Source: Nematostella vectensis
Taxonomy: Eukaryota; Cnidaria; Anthozoa; Actiniaria; Edwardsiidae
NCBI RefSeq assembly: GCF_932526225.1
Contig: NC_064041.1
Location: 4,211,046 to 4,275,045 of the forward strand
Length of the DNA stretch: 64,000 bases
Direction: 5' to 3'
The notes beneath the pieces are model-generated. The model was not told the origin of the DNA. It did not search any database and worked only from the letters and a program-made list of their open reading frames with translations. Position numbers and translations under genes: made by a program. Shown here one piece after another: positions 55,030 to 64,000 of this stretch. Position 1 is the stretch's first letter. Each line of letters starts with the position of its first letter.

Positions 55030-55333
55030 TGTTCATCAACCACGTACATGTTCATCAACCACGTACACGTTCATCAACCACGTACACGTTCATCAACCAC
55101 GTACATGTTCATCAAGCACGTACATGTGCATCAAGCACGTACATGTTCATCAACCACGTACATGTTCATCAACCACGTACATGTTCATCAACCACGTACA
55201 TGTGCATCAACCACGCACATGTTTATCAACCACGTACATGTCCATCAAGCACGTACATGTTCATCAAGCACGTACATGTTCATCAAGCACGTACATGTTT
55301 ATCAAGCACGTACATGTTCATCAAGCACGTAGG
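55030..55333 (+). repeat. 19-bp tandem array, 16 copies
   Basis: The unit tgttcatcaaccacgtaca repeats 16 times with point variants (ttc/tgc/ttt/tcc, caacc/caagc). The period is not a multiple of three and the unit lacks stops in the forward frames, so all three forward frames stay open. It starts at the exact end of the BEL/Pao 3' LTR. Confidence 0.97.
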
Positions 55334-55366
55334 AGGCATATAAGCACCTGACAGCGCAACCCTATA

Positions 55367-58257
55367 GTGAAGGGAAATGGCAGCTTAGAGAACAGTGACA
55401 TTGAATGCTCAGATGGATTTGTTGAGGCAATACCTCCTCTAATGGTTGGTGAGGGGAAGCAGAGAGCAGCTAGAAGTCCTACACACACCTTTATGCCCTC
55501 CCGAGATACAAGAGATGAAATCTACAAGTCACGCGGTAGACTGCGTGACCACAAGACCTCAGAAATGAAGTCTTTGCAGCATGCCCCGGCGTCGTCAATC
55601 TACATTAGCAAAAGTCTAACGAAAATAAATCCTTATTCAAGAAAGCCTTAATCTGCAGAAAAGACCTCAAGTACGACTTTATCTGGACTGTCAATGGAAA
55701 GAGTTTCCTTAGAAAGCACACAGACATTAATTTACACGATGAAAGCTCCGAGTATGAGGATTCTTCCCAGGAGGAGTTTTTGCCAAGCCAGAGTAAAGTC
55801 CAAAAACTCTCGAACGACAGCTATTTGTCGCTAAATCATCGCAGCTAACAAATCTTGTTGATCAGGTCAACCGTAATTCTCGATGTGCTACACCAGGTTG
55901 CCAAGGTACAACATAATTTTGGTTTGCATGCTTTGATTTTGACTGTTATTGATTGACAGGCAACGGCGTCCTTGCATTGTAAAACACTCACTAGACGATG
56001 TTGTTTGCACTGTATAAGCTTACATAAAGCAAGAGACTCCAGGTCCCTGACCCTCATATTACCCTTCATATTATAATTCCAAGCTAAACATATTGAAAAA
56101 AAAAAGAACTATTGCATATAATTTTCTAGTAAAAAGGCAAAAGAAAATCGATCATTCTAATTCCATCCTGACCATTATACTCAGATATTGATATACTGTT
56201 TTTTTTTTAGGCATATTGATTCCAGCAAAGATAGATACTGTTGGCCTTGGTGGAACTATAAATGTTCTTTATGTTTGTAATGGCTGCACCAACAGACGCT
56301 TGAGTTTTGAAGGATCATTGGCTGTTGAAGGTTCTCGTCGCACTGTGGTTGGTCTGGCCCTTGCAGTGGGGTTTATTGTTACTGGACATGGATTTTCTAA
56401 ATTCCAGAAAACACTGAACAATTGCCTTGGGATACCCGCAATTTCCAAGAACAGATTTTACGAGGTGATTAAACTGATATATCCCCACATTGAAGAAATC
56501 GTAAACGAGATGTGCGAAGATGAAAAAGAAAAAATGAAAAAGACGAACAGTGTAGATCTTGGGAGCTGAGACCGTGCTGTCGTTACGTCAGACGGGGTTT
56601 GGCACAACCGTGGACACTTCAGTAAAAATGGGTCATTCATTGTAAAGAATTATATGACCCAAGGGCTTCTGTGGTATGGGAACAAATCAATGAGGGGAGA
56701 AATAACTGAGGAGGAAGAGGGTGAGGAATTGTACCACGGCACGGCCAAGTCTATGGAAGGAGTTCTTGCTGAGGAATGCTATGGACAGGCAAAAGAAGAA
56801 GGGTGTGATATTATTTGTGTTTGGCAGGATGGGGACTCTTCTTCAAAGAAGTCAGTTCATAATGTCTATGGGGAGGAACCCCCTCAAAGAGTATACAAGT
56901 GTGGTGGGCATGTGGGTAGATCCCACGGGAATAATCTGAAGGACTTTGCCAAGCAGAAGGCATTCACCAGTACCCATATTTCTAAATGGAAAGAACTGTT
57001 TCCAGAAATGGAGAACTTGAAGTGCCATTGCACACGCCATTCAAAGAACTGTGGTTGCTTTTCAAAGCAGTTTCTGAAAAATGCTAGAGTTAACCATTTT
57101 TGCTGTTTGCAGCAGTGTGACTCTCCCGAAGAATATGCTAGACGCATGAGAGCATTGAGCCAGCACCATGTTGTTGATAAACACTCTTGGGAGGGAGGGA
57201 ACTGTGGTTTCCATCCAGAAACAGTTTGTTCATGTGGAGAATGCAAAGACGAATTTGAGTTGAAATGTGAGGGAATACCATATTCGACAAAAAACAAGTT
57301 GTCGTGTCCATTTCATCTCTTGGCCTACCAACTGGAGTGCGAGCTACGAGTTGCTGACGCGAAATCAGTAATACATCCTGAGATGGGCCGTGGCCATTCC
57401 AATCAGTGTGAGGCTCATTTCAACGTGCTTCCCCATTTTCGTGCTAAAGACCAAAGTCTCAATAGGTAAGACATGTAACAAAATATAGAAAGCAGACAGA
57501 ATCTGGCATCATTATAAATCACCTATGCTAAAGGCACTATTTTAGAACATCCACTAAACAGTTTCAGTGAATGAATTGTGTTAGTATGAAAAATTATGCC
57601 CTGGACAGTTGTTTCAAAGGAAGGGTGCCTTGGGTGGAATAAGAAGTGGGATAAGTAATGAAAGATTCAATTTCATGCTTTTCGCTACATGTGTAACATA
57701 CCAGTGCCCCCAGCCTTGTTTTAAATTAGTAATAAATACATAATAATTTAATAATAATTTTATTATTTATATAGCGCAAAATTCATTATCTATGTGATCT
57801 AATGCGCATTGGATGTTTCCCAATTTAGGTTGCACTATATTACATCAACAAACTGTGGGTTGGCCCAGGGAATATGACATGGTGCTGGGAAAATCGTGGT
57901 AAGGAATACCACTGGATAAAGGACCTTTACACTCGACTTCATCTGCCTGTGCTTCCTTCCATTGAAAAGGCGCTTGATAAAGCAACTGAGGACAGGATGA
58001 ACCACCTCATGAAACAAAAGACAGAGGCAGCCAAGAAGCAGCGAATATGCAATAAGCAAGCAAGACAGGAAGACCAGGAAGAGAGAAAGAAGTGGAACAA
58101 AAGGCAGGCAGTGCTGCATACATATGGCACTGAAGATGATGACGAGTTAGATAATGATGATCCAGCACTGATAAGAGAGGCAGAGAGCATGCAATCAGCC
58201 ACCCACCAGCGCACTTCTCACAAGGACTGTAGTGAGAATCCCAAAAACAAAGAGTAG
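55367..58257 (+). pseudogene. Mutator-like transposase with introns, few lesions
   Basis: First exon (to 55908) holds YDFIWTVNGKSFLRKHTD and, after a frameshift near 55830, LVDQVNRNSRCATPGC. Intron 55909-56209 runs from GTACAA to a T-rich TTTAG. The second exon (56210-57468) has the zinc region CNGCTNRRLSFEG, an in-frame TGA at 56567-56569, first catalytic Asp in VTSDGVWHNRG (about 56586-56620), WQDGDSSSKK (about 56823), Cys-rich CHCTRHSKNCGC, and Glu in SNQCEAHFN (about 57400-57425). An intron with GTAAGA..TTTAG (57469-57828) leads to the third exon. A frameshift near 57865 precedes MTWCWENRGKEYHW. A coiled Lys/Arg/Glu/Gln-rich tail ends at 58257. This is a different subfamily from 42549-44413. 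All DDE residues are retained, but the breaks make it inactive as read. Confidence 0.85.
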
Positions 58258-59030
58258 AATTACACAACATGTTCAAGTTTATTATACACTTTATACAGCA
58301 TACAAAATATGATAGATGTTCTAGTCAAGTTTATACATGAAAATGAGGCTGGTCAGTGTCAGACATTTACATGTTTTTCAGTTCTAGTCTTGGTTCTTTT
58401 TATCTAACACAGACATAACTAAAACTAACAGAAAGCCTGGGGCTGGTTTTTGAGGAAGATATTGATTTTAAAATAGTTTTATTATTTTTTTTTAAACATT
58501 TTATGATAGAGTAGTTTTAATAAACCTGTGAAACAAAGAGTGACAGGTGCTAATGCGTCGATAGTAAAGGGAAGACAAAAGCAAACAAAGGAAATAGAGC
58601 GTAATAAAGTGTTATACGCTAAAGTGTATTTTATGGGTTTTTTGAAAACACTTTTTTATAGAAAAGTAACTAATAAAATGTAGATAAATCAATAAAAATA
58701 GACAAAAAGAAATGGGAATTATTGCTTACCCAATTTTCAGTACACCAGAAACGTACATTTTTTTATTGTTCAATTTTAAAACTTGCCTGATGAATTCTGA
58801 TAAAACAACTGGTTCATCTTAGCACGAACAACAACATATGTACAGTGATTTTGGCATAGAATACATATTGAATAAAAATATAATTTGAATACTCTTATTT
58901 ACATTGTTACTTTTCACTTGTTGTAATAATATATGTGATTACAGAAAATACCAAAAGCTGCTATTAATAATAATCATATCGTAATGATTCCAATGAGTGC
59001 TCATTCAATGATACGGGGCTCTTGTGTGTG
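58258..59030. other. No gene seen
   Basis: AT-rich 3' flank of both converging genes. Nothing coding recognised. Confidence 0.5.
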
Positions 59031-59036
59031 TTTATT
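59031..59036 (-). terminator. Polyadenylation signal AATAAA (minus strand)
   Basis: TTTATT on the plus strand reads AATAAA on the minus strand about 190 bases beyond the stop of the small three-exon gene. Confidence 0.5.
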
Positions 59037-59222
59037 TCATTCTCAGCGGAGAGAGAAAAACAAGGTCGATCTTTTACGAAAAACTGAAACAAAATTACTA
59101 AAGGTTGATACGTTACTACTTTTAGACGTATTTGTATGGAAGGGCAGAGTGCTCATTGGGAAGGGGGCGATAATTCTAAAAGACAAGGTCGAGAGGGGGC
59201 GCTTATTCGAATCATTACGTTT

Positions 59223-59747
59223 CTACTTCGTCTTTGGCCACTTTGCCTCGGCCAAAAGTGCAATGTTGATCTTGTATACCTAAAAAAATAATAACAAAAA
59301 TACATGGGTGAATACGAATCCAAGGATACCGAAGCCGCATTATTTTTACAATGAAAAGAAAAATAATAAACAACTGTCATGTTATTGGCAGGGTTTGAGG
59401 AAAAACACAAAAAGATGAGAGACTTTTTGTTGTTCACTTAAAATCTAATGACACTTAACTACATTTGATTAGAGTTTTTCAGGCGAAACCTACCCACAGT
59501 AAGCACCGGAGGCGCTTGTAAAGCCTGGCGCGGCCTTCGTTAACCTTCTCCCCTTCTCGGAGGCGAAACTGCCTCAGAATACTCAGAAGTCCCGCGGGCG
59601 CCTTTCCAAATCTGAAATCAAAGGGGAATACTGATTATACACTAAAAATCGTCGAAAGACAATGATATACTTGTCTTACCCATTCCTTGCAAACTCGGCG
59701 TTGAATGCCAAGAAAGCTGCTTCGAGTTGCAAATTCTCAGCCGCCAT
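59223..59747 (-). CDS. Three-exon gene for an 80-residue protein of unknown function
   Basis: Exon 1 (59747-59680) starts in a strong context (cagcATGGCGG) and encodes MAAENLQLEAAFLAFNAEF. Donor GTAAG. Exon 2 (59611-59494) follows a …TTTCAG acceptor, encodes FGKAPAGLLSILRQFRL through KRLRCLLW, and ends at GTAGGT. Exon 3 (59279-59223) follows a T-rich …TTTTTTAG acceptor and encodes VYKINIALLAEAKWPKTK then TAG. Lengths 68, 118 and 57 sum to 243, exactly 81 codons, and both junctions keep phase. I do not recognise the family. The protein is basic and helical-looking, with no signal peptide or long membrane segment. The upstream DNA has ETS-like ggaagtgacg and accggaaat motifs, as in housekeeping promoters. 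It is the clearest non-transposon gene in the window. Confidence 0.72.
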
Positions 59748-59870
59748 GCTGAAGCCGATCGTGTTGCATGTGCCCAGCCGAAGGTGTGAACAAAACGTGG
59801 ATATTATGTGACAAAGCGTCACTTCCTTCGAATCAGCAAAGTAAATTTATTTCCGGTTCCGGTAAAAGGC
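59748..59870 (-). promoter_or_regulatory. Probable promoter of the three-exon gene
   Basis: On the minus strand ggaagtgacgctttgtcac (59815-59835) and accggaaat (59850-59862) resemble ETS/CRE-type sites upstream of the ATG. Assignment rests on position only. Confidence 0.35.
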
Positions 59871-60132
59871 CCCATTTTCGTTCACTGATTCTGTATTCGC
59901 TTTTGGAAAAAAAAAATCGAAAAATTAGTTCGGATGTTCAAATTGCACATATAAATTGTACAAAACACGGCACTTTCGAGAAGAATGGAGATACCCGAAA
60001 TTAGCCAGTGCTAGTACTTAACATAGTAACTTATACCATATCTTTTAATTTGTCTTAAGCTTATACAATATGTTTCACTTTTCACTATTGGAAATGCCCG
60101 ATGTAGGACATTGGTAAGAATGGGTTCCTTCT

Positions 60133-60335
60133 TTGGTGAGTTTCCAAAGACGCGTGGCTACAATGGTATGTAGAAGCCAAGAATTCGGCCAAGAATCTGA
60201 AGCAAAAGATATTGACAGAAATGCTGGGTATCAGCAAACAAGTTGTAGGGTATATGTTGTCAGGATGACATTTGGTGGGCCAGGCACTGTTTGCCAGATT
60301 GATGAAGCAAATTCAAACAGAAAGCCAAGGTAAAG
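60133..60335 (+). pseudogene. Merlin-type transposase relic
   Basis: The peptide TFGGPGTVCQIDEANSNRKPR matches the form of the first catalytic block of Merlin/IS1016-like DDE transposases (GGPG..V.IDE). Preceding bases (LKQKILTEMLGISKQVVGY in another frame) may be its helix-turn-helix region. The rest of the gene is missing. Confidence 0.4.
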
Positions 60336-60339
60336 CTCA

Positions 60340-61860
60340 ATTCAACCAGCAAAAACTCACCATTTTGTATCTTCAGCCAACAAAAGGCTGTGGAAATAGG
60401 GGTGTTTTGAACTTTAGAGTAAATGAAAGAGAGTTACTAAATTTGCAGCTTGCCCCACATAAAAACAATATACACCTATTTCAATAAAGGTTGTCGCAAA
60501 TGGAAAATGGCGATTGTCGAATGGCAGTTCTACGACCAAAAGTAACCATGCGTATCAAAGAATATGAATAAATCAAAACATTTATCCATTAAAGGGTACC
60601 AATGCTTGGCCCTAGCATTGCTGGACTTTATTTAACACCTTTAATTTTACAAATAATTAGTAATTATAAGCCATTTACCATTTACCATTTGCACTGACAA
60701 CCTTTTATGAAATAGGTGTATGCTATTCTTACATCATTACTTTTAGTAATGATGTAAACTTTACCAGGTGCAAAGCCACCTTAAAGTAGATTAAGGAGAG
60801 GCAGGGTGTGAAAAGGGGGGATATATGTAAAGTTTTCTTGGACAAACAAACCTGGAGACGCTGGCACAGCTGCAATGGTAAAACTTTTTACCCTTTTGTT
60901 GGCACTGTCTGTTTTCAGTTTTTTTTTTCATACAGTAATTACTCTCAAGTGCCTCAAGGATTAGATAACCATTTAAACCATGGATAGAAAACCATACTGT
61001 TGGATGATACTTGGCCACAATGAGCCCCTGGCCAGGGTGACACCCCGGGGCTTGGTGGGGGGACCAAGATGCCCTCATTTAACTCTTGAACTCAAAAAGT
61101 GTTTAAATACACCTACAAAGCAGACATAACACACCTTAAGACTCAGCCTTCATTGTTAGTGATAGGACAGAATTTGTTAAATAGTAACTTGGCACCGTTC
61201 AGCCCTTGTCTGGGCAGTGCAACGTATCCATACATATTAGCCCAAGCTTGGGCTCTGGAGAGGCCAGTTCATTGTAGCCGCTATCCCGTGAAAGCACAGA
61301 GGACAGCAGTCTGTGTGTTATAAGTCTGCGTTGAATTGGCAAGTGTTACAGGAAAGCTCATCTAAAGAAACAAGTTCACATCCATGTGCCGGCACTCAAA
61401 AAAATTCGTTCTGAGCAATCTGTAAAACACTTAGCCCCTTGCATAAACAATTCTGCATGTGACAAGAGAGAGATAAAGGCTCTTTCAATACAGGGTTGTA
61501 ATGCTATAATATATGTCTTATCACATTTAATCTCATCCATCTATTTAAATATGTTATATATAAATATGAGTATTGTATTTAATATGTAATTATCAGTATT
61601 GTAGATGATCCTTCAAGATCCTTAAAGATTTTTAAAAAAATATAGAAAGGTATAGAAATATAAGGTGCATTTAAAAATCGAACACATCATACTGTAGTTC
61701 AATATGAAATGCTTATACAACTCATGATAACTTTAAATTTTATGATGCTGTTTTGATTTTATGATGCAGTGCAATACTAAACATATCTTGGTGTGTACAG
61801 TACATATCACATTCCCTGAATTGACAAAAACAATGCACTGAGGTGAAAAAGAAGGCCAGC
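60340..61860. other. No gene seen
   Basis: No recognisable frame. A short GC-rich patch lies at 61020-61070. Confidence 0.45.
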
Positions 61861-61879
61861 TGGGTACTTGCAGTCCTCT

Positions 61880-62028
61880 AGAGGAACCTTGCTTGCTGCT
61901 CTAAGGCAGTGAAACAGCGCTTTCCTCGCCCTAGTGAGGCCAACATTGGAGTACGCCACTCCAGCCTGGTCGCCACACACACAAAGAGACATAAATAACA
62001 TTGAATCGGTCAAGAGACGTGCAGCCTG
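61880..62028 (+). pseudogene. LINE reverse transcriptase fragment
   Basis: Encodes ALVRPTLEYATPAWSPHTQ and SVKRRAACF, the thumb/C-terminal part of the same LINE family as 32073-33494, with one stop upstream. Only about 150 bp remain. Confidence 0.75.
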
Positions 62029-62035
62029 CTTTGAT

Positions 62036-62700
62036 TACCATATAATTGCTATATAAGCAATTTTTTTAAAGCCCAATTGAAAGATTAGTTTATAAAGGGA
62101 GAGATGCGATAGTATTAAGGTATTGGCACCTATTTTCGTCCAGGACCTTTTCTTGACCACACGAAAATATCAACTATTTAGTTATCTCTGAAGAACAAGG
62201 GGAAAATGACACAAAGAGTCGAAGAAGACGTAGGTAAAACATGCTTTCTCAAGCTTTTTACGAATGTTTATTTTTTCATTTAGCTTAGAGAATTTTTATC
62301 TTACGCATCATAAAAACATATAAAAAATTGTGTTTGATTGCACTACGCGAGGATTGCACTATTAGTATCTTATTACTATATAAGCAATTACCATATAATT
62401 GCTTTTTTAAAGCCCAATTGAAAGATTACTTTATAAAGGGAGAGATGCGATAGTATTAAGGTATTGGCACCTATTTTCGTCCAGGACCTTTTCTCGACCA
62501 CACGAAAATGTCAACTATTTAGTAAACTCTGAAGAACAAGCAGAAAATGACACATCGAGTCGAAGAAGACGTAGGTAAAACATGCTTTCTCAAGCTTTTA
62601 ACGAATGTTTATTTTTTCATTTAGCATAGAGAATTTTTATCTTACGCATCATAAAAACATACAAAAATTGTGTTTGATTGCACTACGCGAGGATGAAAAA
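62036..62700. repeat. Direct duplication, about 341-353 bp period
   Basis: taccatataattgc…aaagcccaattgaaag…aggtattggcacctattttcg…cactacgcgagga appears from 62036 and again from 62389 with about 95 percent agreement. The second copy continues into a complete foldback element. Confidence 0.93.
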
Positions 62701-63043
62701 TGCTGTTCAAATTTTCAACATTTACCGATTGTGATGAAAATCGCTCGGCAAATCGACCATTCAGTTGTTGATGTCCCAGGGTGCTTTCTGGCCTTTGTTT
62801 CAGCCTTGGTTTCATGCTAGCTTTCATTGTTTAGGCCTCTGTCACGGCACCTTTTTTCAACCACTCGAAATGAAGCTTAAATTAGAATTGAATGGCACTT
62901 TGGCAAATTACATTTATCAGAGATTATTGTCTGCAGTATTTTAGCTAAAATGAAACAAATTTTCCGTGCTATTTTTCCAAACAGACGAGAATAGGTTCCG
63001 AGCGGACGAGAATACATGTAGGTTCGCATGGGCGAAAATAGGT
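62469..63043. mobile_element. Foldback/MITE, ACCTATTTTCG ends
   Basis: ACCTATTTTCG at 62469 and CGAAAATAGGT at 63033-63043 are perfect inverse 11-mers bounding 575 bp. Subterminal repeats such as gacgagaataggttc and gcggacgagaatac lie at the right. No transposase. Confidence 0.75.
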
Positions 63044-63188
63044 TCAGCGAAGGCTTATTATTTACTTTAATTTTTCTCGGTAAAAAAGAATAGTCGAAGT
63101 TTACACAATTACTCTAACATGGAAGAAGCTCAACAATGCAAAATATTCTTCTTTGATTTGAGATTTTTGCCGCAAATAAGGTAGTGGT

Positions 63189-63890
63189 ACCTATTATCGG
63201 ACAGTGCCCTATTATCAGACACGAAAAAAATTGTAAATATCTCAAACAATAGGAAAACACGCCGAAAAATGACCCATCGAGTCGAAAAAACAACATTCAG
63301 AAAACATGTATTACGAAGCTTTTTACAAGTGTTTATTGTTTCGCAAAACTAGAAATAATTTTCTCTCATGCACCGCAAAATGGCGATTGAAATCCTCTCT
63401 TTGACTTGAATACGCGAGGAAGAAAAGAAGCCGTAAAAAAGTCCAAGATTTACTGATTGTGATGAAAGTCGCTTGGCGAATCCGCCATTTTGTTGTTGAT
63501 CTCCCAGGATGCTATTTGGCCTCTGTTTCCTTAGACACTTCGGGATAGCTCGAATTGTTCGTACCTAACCTAGGTGCCCTATTATCGGACCGTCGAGCAA
63601 TCATTGAACGATTCAACGTAAATTTGAGCGATTGATGAGCAAATGCGCATTTCGCCATGCAGTTTGTCATGTGCGAGATGCATGTGTTTTGAATCGCTTG
63701 CTACGGAGAAGAAAGAGTCTCAAACTAAAAACTATCGTGAGTTTTGCAAAGTACATATGTCAACAATAATTGCCTGCTGTATTTTAATGAAAATGAAGCA
63801 TGATTTTCCCGTTGTTTTTTGAGAAAAAATCGGTGTCCGATAATAGGGCTAGGGTGTCCGATTATAGGGCTAGGTATCCGATAATAGGGC
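63189..63890. mobile_element. Foldback/MITE, CCTATTATCGG ends
   Basis: CCTATTATCGG at 63190-63200 faces CCGATAATAGG at 63878-63888. The right end carries three tandem 'gtgtccgataatagggctag' units (63832-63891) and the left end two diverged ones. The interior (cgagtcgaa, acgcgaggaagaaaa, gattgtgatgaaa, tgttgttgat) is homologous to the preceding element, so they are relatives with different terminal motifs. Confidence 0.8.
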
Positions 63891-63891
63891 T

Positions 63892-64000
63892 TCAAAACAA
63901 GTAATACGAACGATTGTTTTCTCCTAAATTTAACCATCAATTTTTTGATAAATTGGTCGAATTATTATGTTTAATAGTCAGTGATTTCTAGCTGTAAACC
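63892..64000. other. No gene seen
   Basis: AT-rich end of the window. Confidence 0.4.

Larger units (their letters stand above)
50498..55034 (+). mobile_element. BEL/Pao LTR retrotransposon, degenerate
   Basis: LTRs lie at 50503-51146 and 54491-55029 with TG...CA ends. TGTTC stands on both sides (50498-50502, 55030-55034), matching a 5-bp target duplication, though the right copy is also the first bases of a tandem array. Internal Gag (DUF1759-like), protease-RT and RNase H fragments have BEL/Pao character. No integrase is seen. LTR divergence and many stops mark it as old. Confidence 0.88.

Noticed and set aside
55030-55333. CRISPR array
   Set aside because: Units are contiguous without spacers and the genome is eukaryotic. 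The same holds for the 56-bp array at 10667-11000.
54918-55351. Three overlapping frames rich in HVHVHQPRTC peptides
   Set aside because: A stop-free 19-bp unit keeps all three forward frames open; there is no promoter or start logic and no family likeness.
56567-56569. TGA as a selenocysteine codon
   Set aside because: The family has an ordinary residue around LGSWDRAV, there is no visible SECIS-like element, and the gene has other frameshifts.
1-64000. tRNA or rRNA genes
   Set aside because: I looked for A/B-box patterns and cloverleaf arms by eye and found none; a tRNAscan run would be decisive.

Overview
This window is eukaryotic and reads as a transposon-rich stretch of an invertebrate animal genome. 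There are no operons or bacterial signals. Coding pieces are joined across short introns with GT..AG borders. The element families (Mag/SURL-like Ty3, BEL/Pao, CR1/L2-like LINEs, PIF/Harbinger, Mutator-like, Crypton-like and DIRS-like tyrosine recombinase elements, Merlin) together suit a cnidarian, probably an anthozoan. That placement is an inference from family content and remembered resemblance; no database search was possible.

Layout. 160-4712: a complete, intact Ty3/gypsy-class LTR retrotransposon with identical LTRs and a 5-bp target duplication. 5963-14485: a large foldback-type DNA element whose ~0.45-kb inverted arms are largely built from 16-bp tandem units. It carries a DDE transposase, an OTU cysteine-protease domain and a primase/helicase-like NTPase with a winged-helix-like tail, almost all in one reading frame, followed by a 56-bp tandem repeat and a nested Harbinger relic. 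14618-16268: a long imperfect inverted repeat. 17597-18023: a probable terminal exon of a host gene. 20460-21894: a LINE endonuclease with no reverse transcriptase. 23007-23652: tandem repeats. 23976-27379: an intact minus-strand CR1/L2-like LINE. 27830-30059: satellite-like and foldback repeats. 30507-35014: a Crypton-like element (zinc fingers, tyrosine recombinase, SANT-like tail) split by a 5'-truncated LINE.

38521-44413 holds relics: a DIRS-like gag, a Myb/SANT-like gene with three exons, a Ty3 pol fragment and a dead Mutator-like transposase. 46478-47657 is a non-autonomous TTAA element. 50498-55034 is an old BEL/Pao element abutting a 16-copy, 19-bp array. 55367-58257 is a Mutator-like transposase with introns and few lesions. 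59223-59747 (minus) is a compact three-exon gene for an 80-residue protein, the best host-gene candidate. 60130-64000 holds a Merlin relic, a LINE fragment and two related foldback elements.

Working together: most genes here act only to move their own element. The transposase-OTU-NTPase element is the most unusual assembly. The intact Ty3 and LINE copies are the youngest insertions. The rest is decayed to different depths, which gives a relative timeline of nested insertions.
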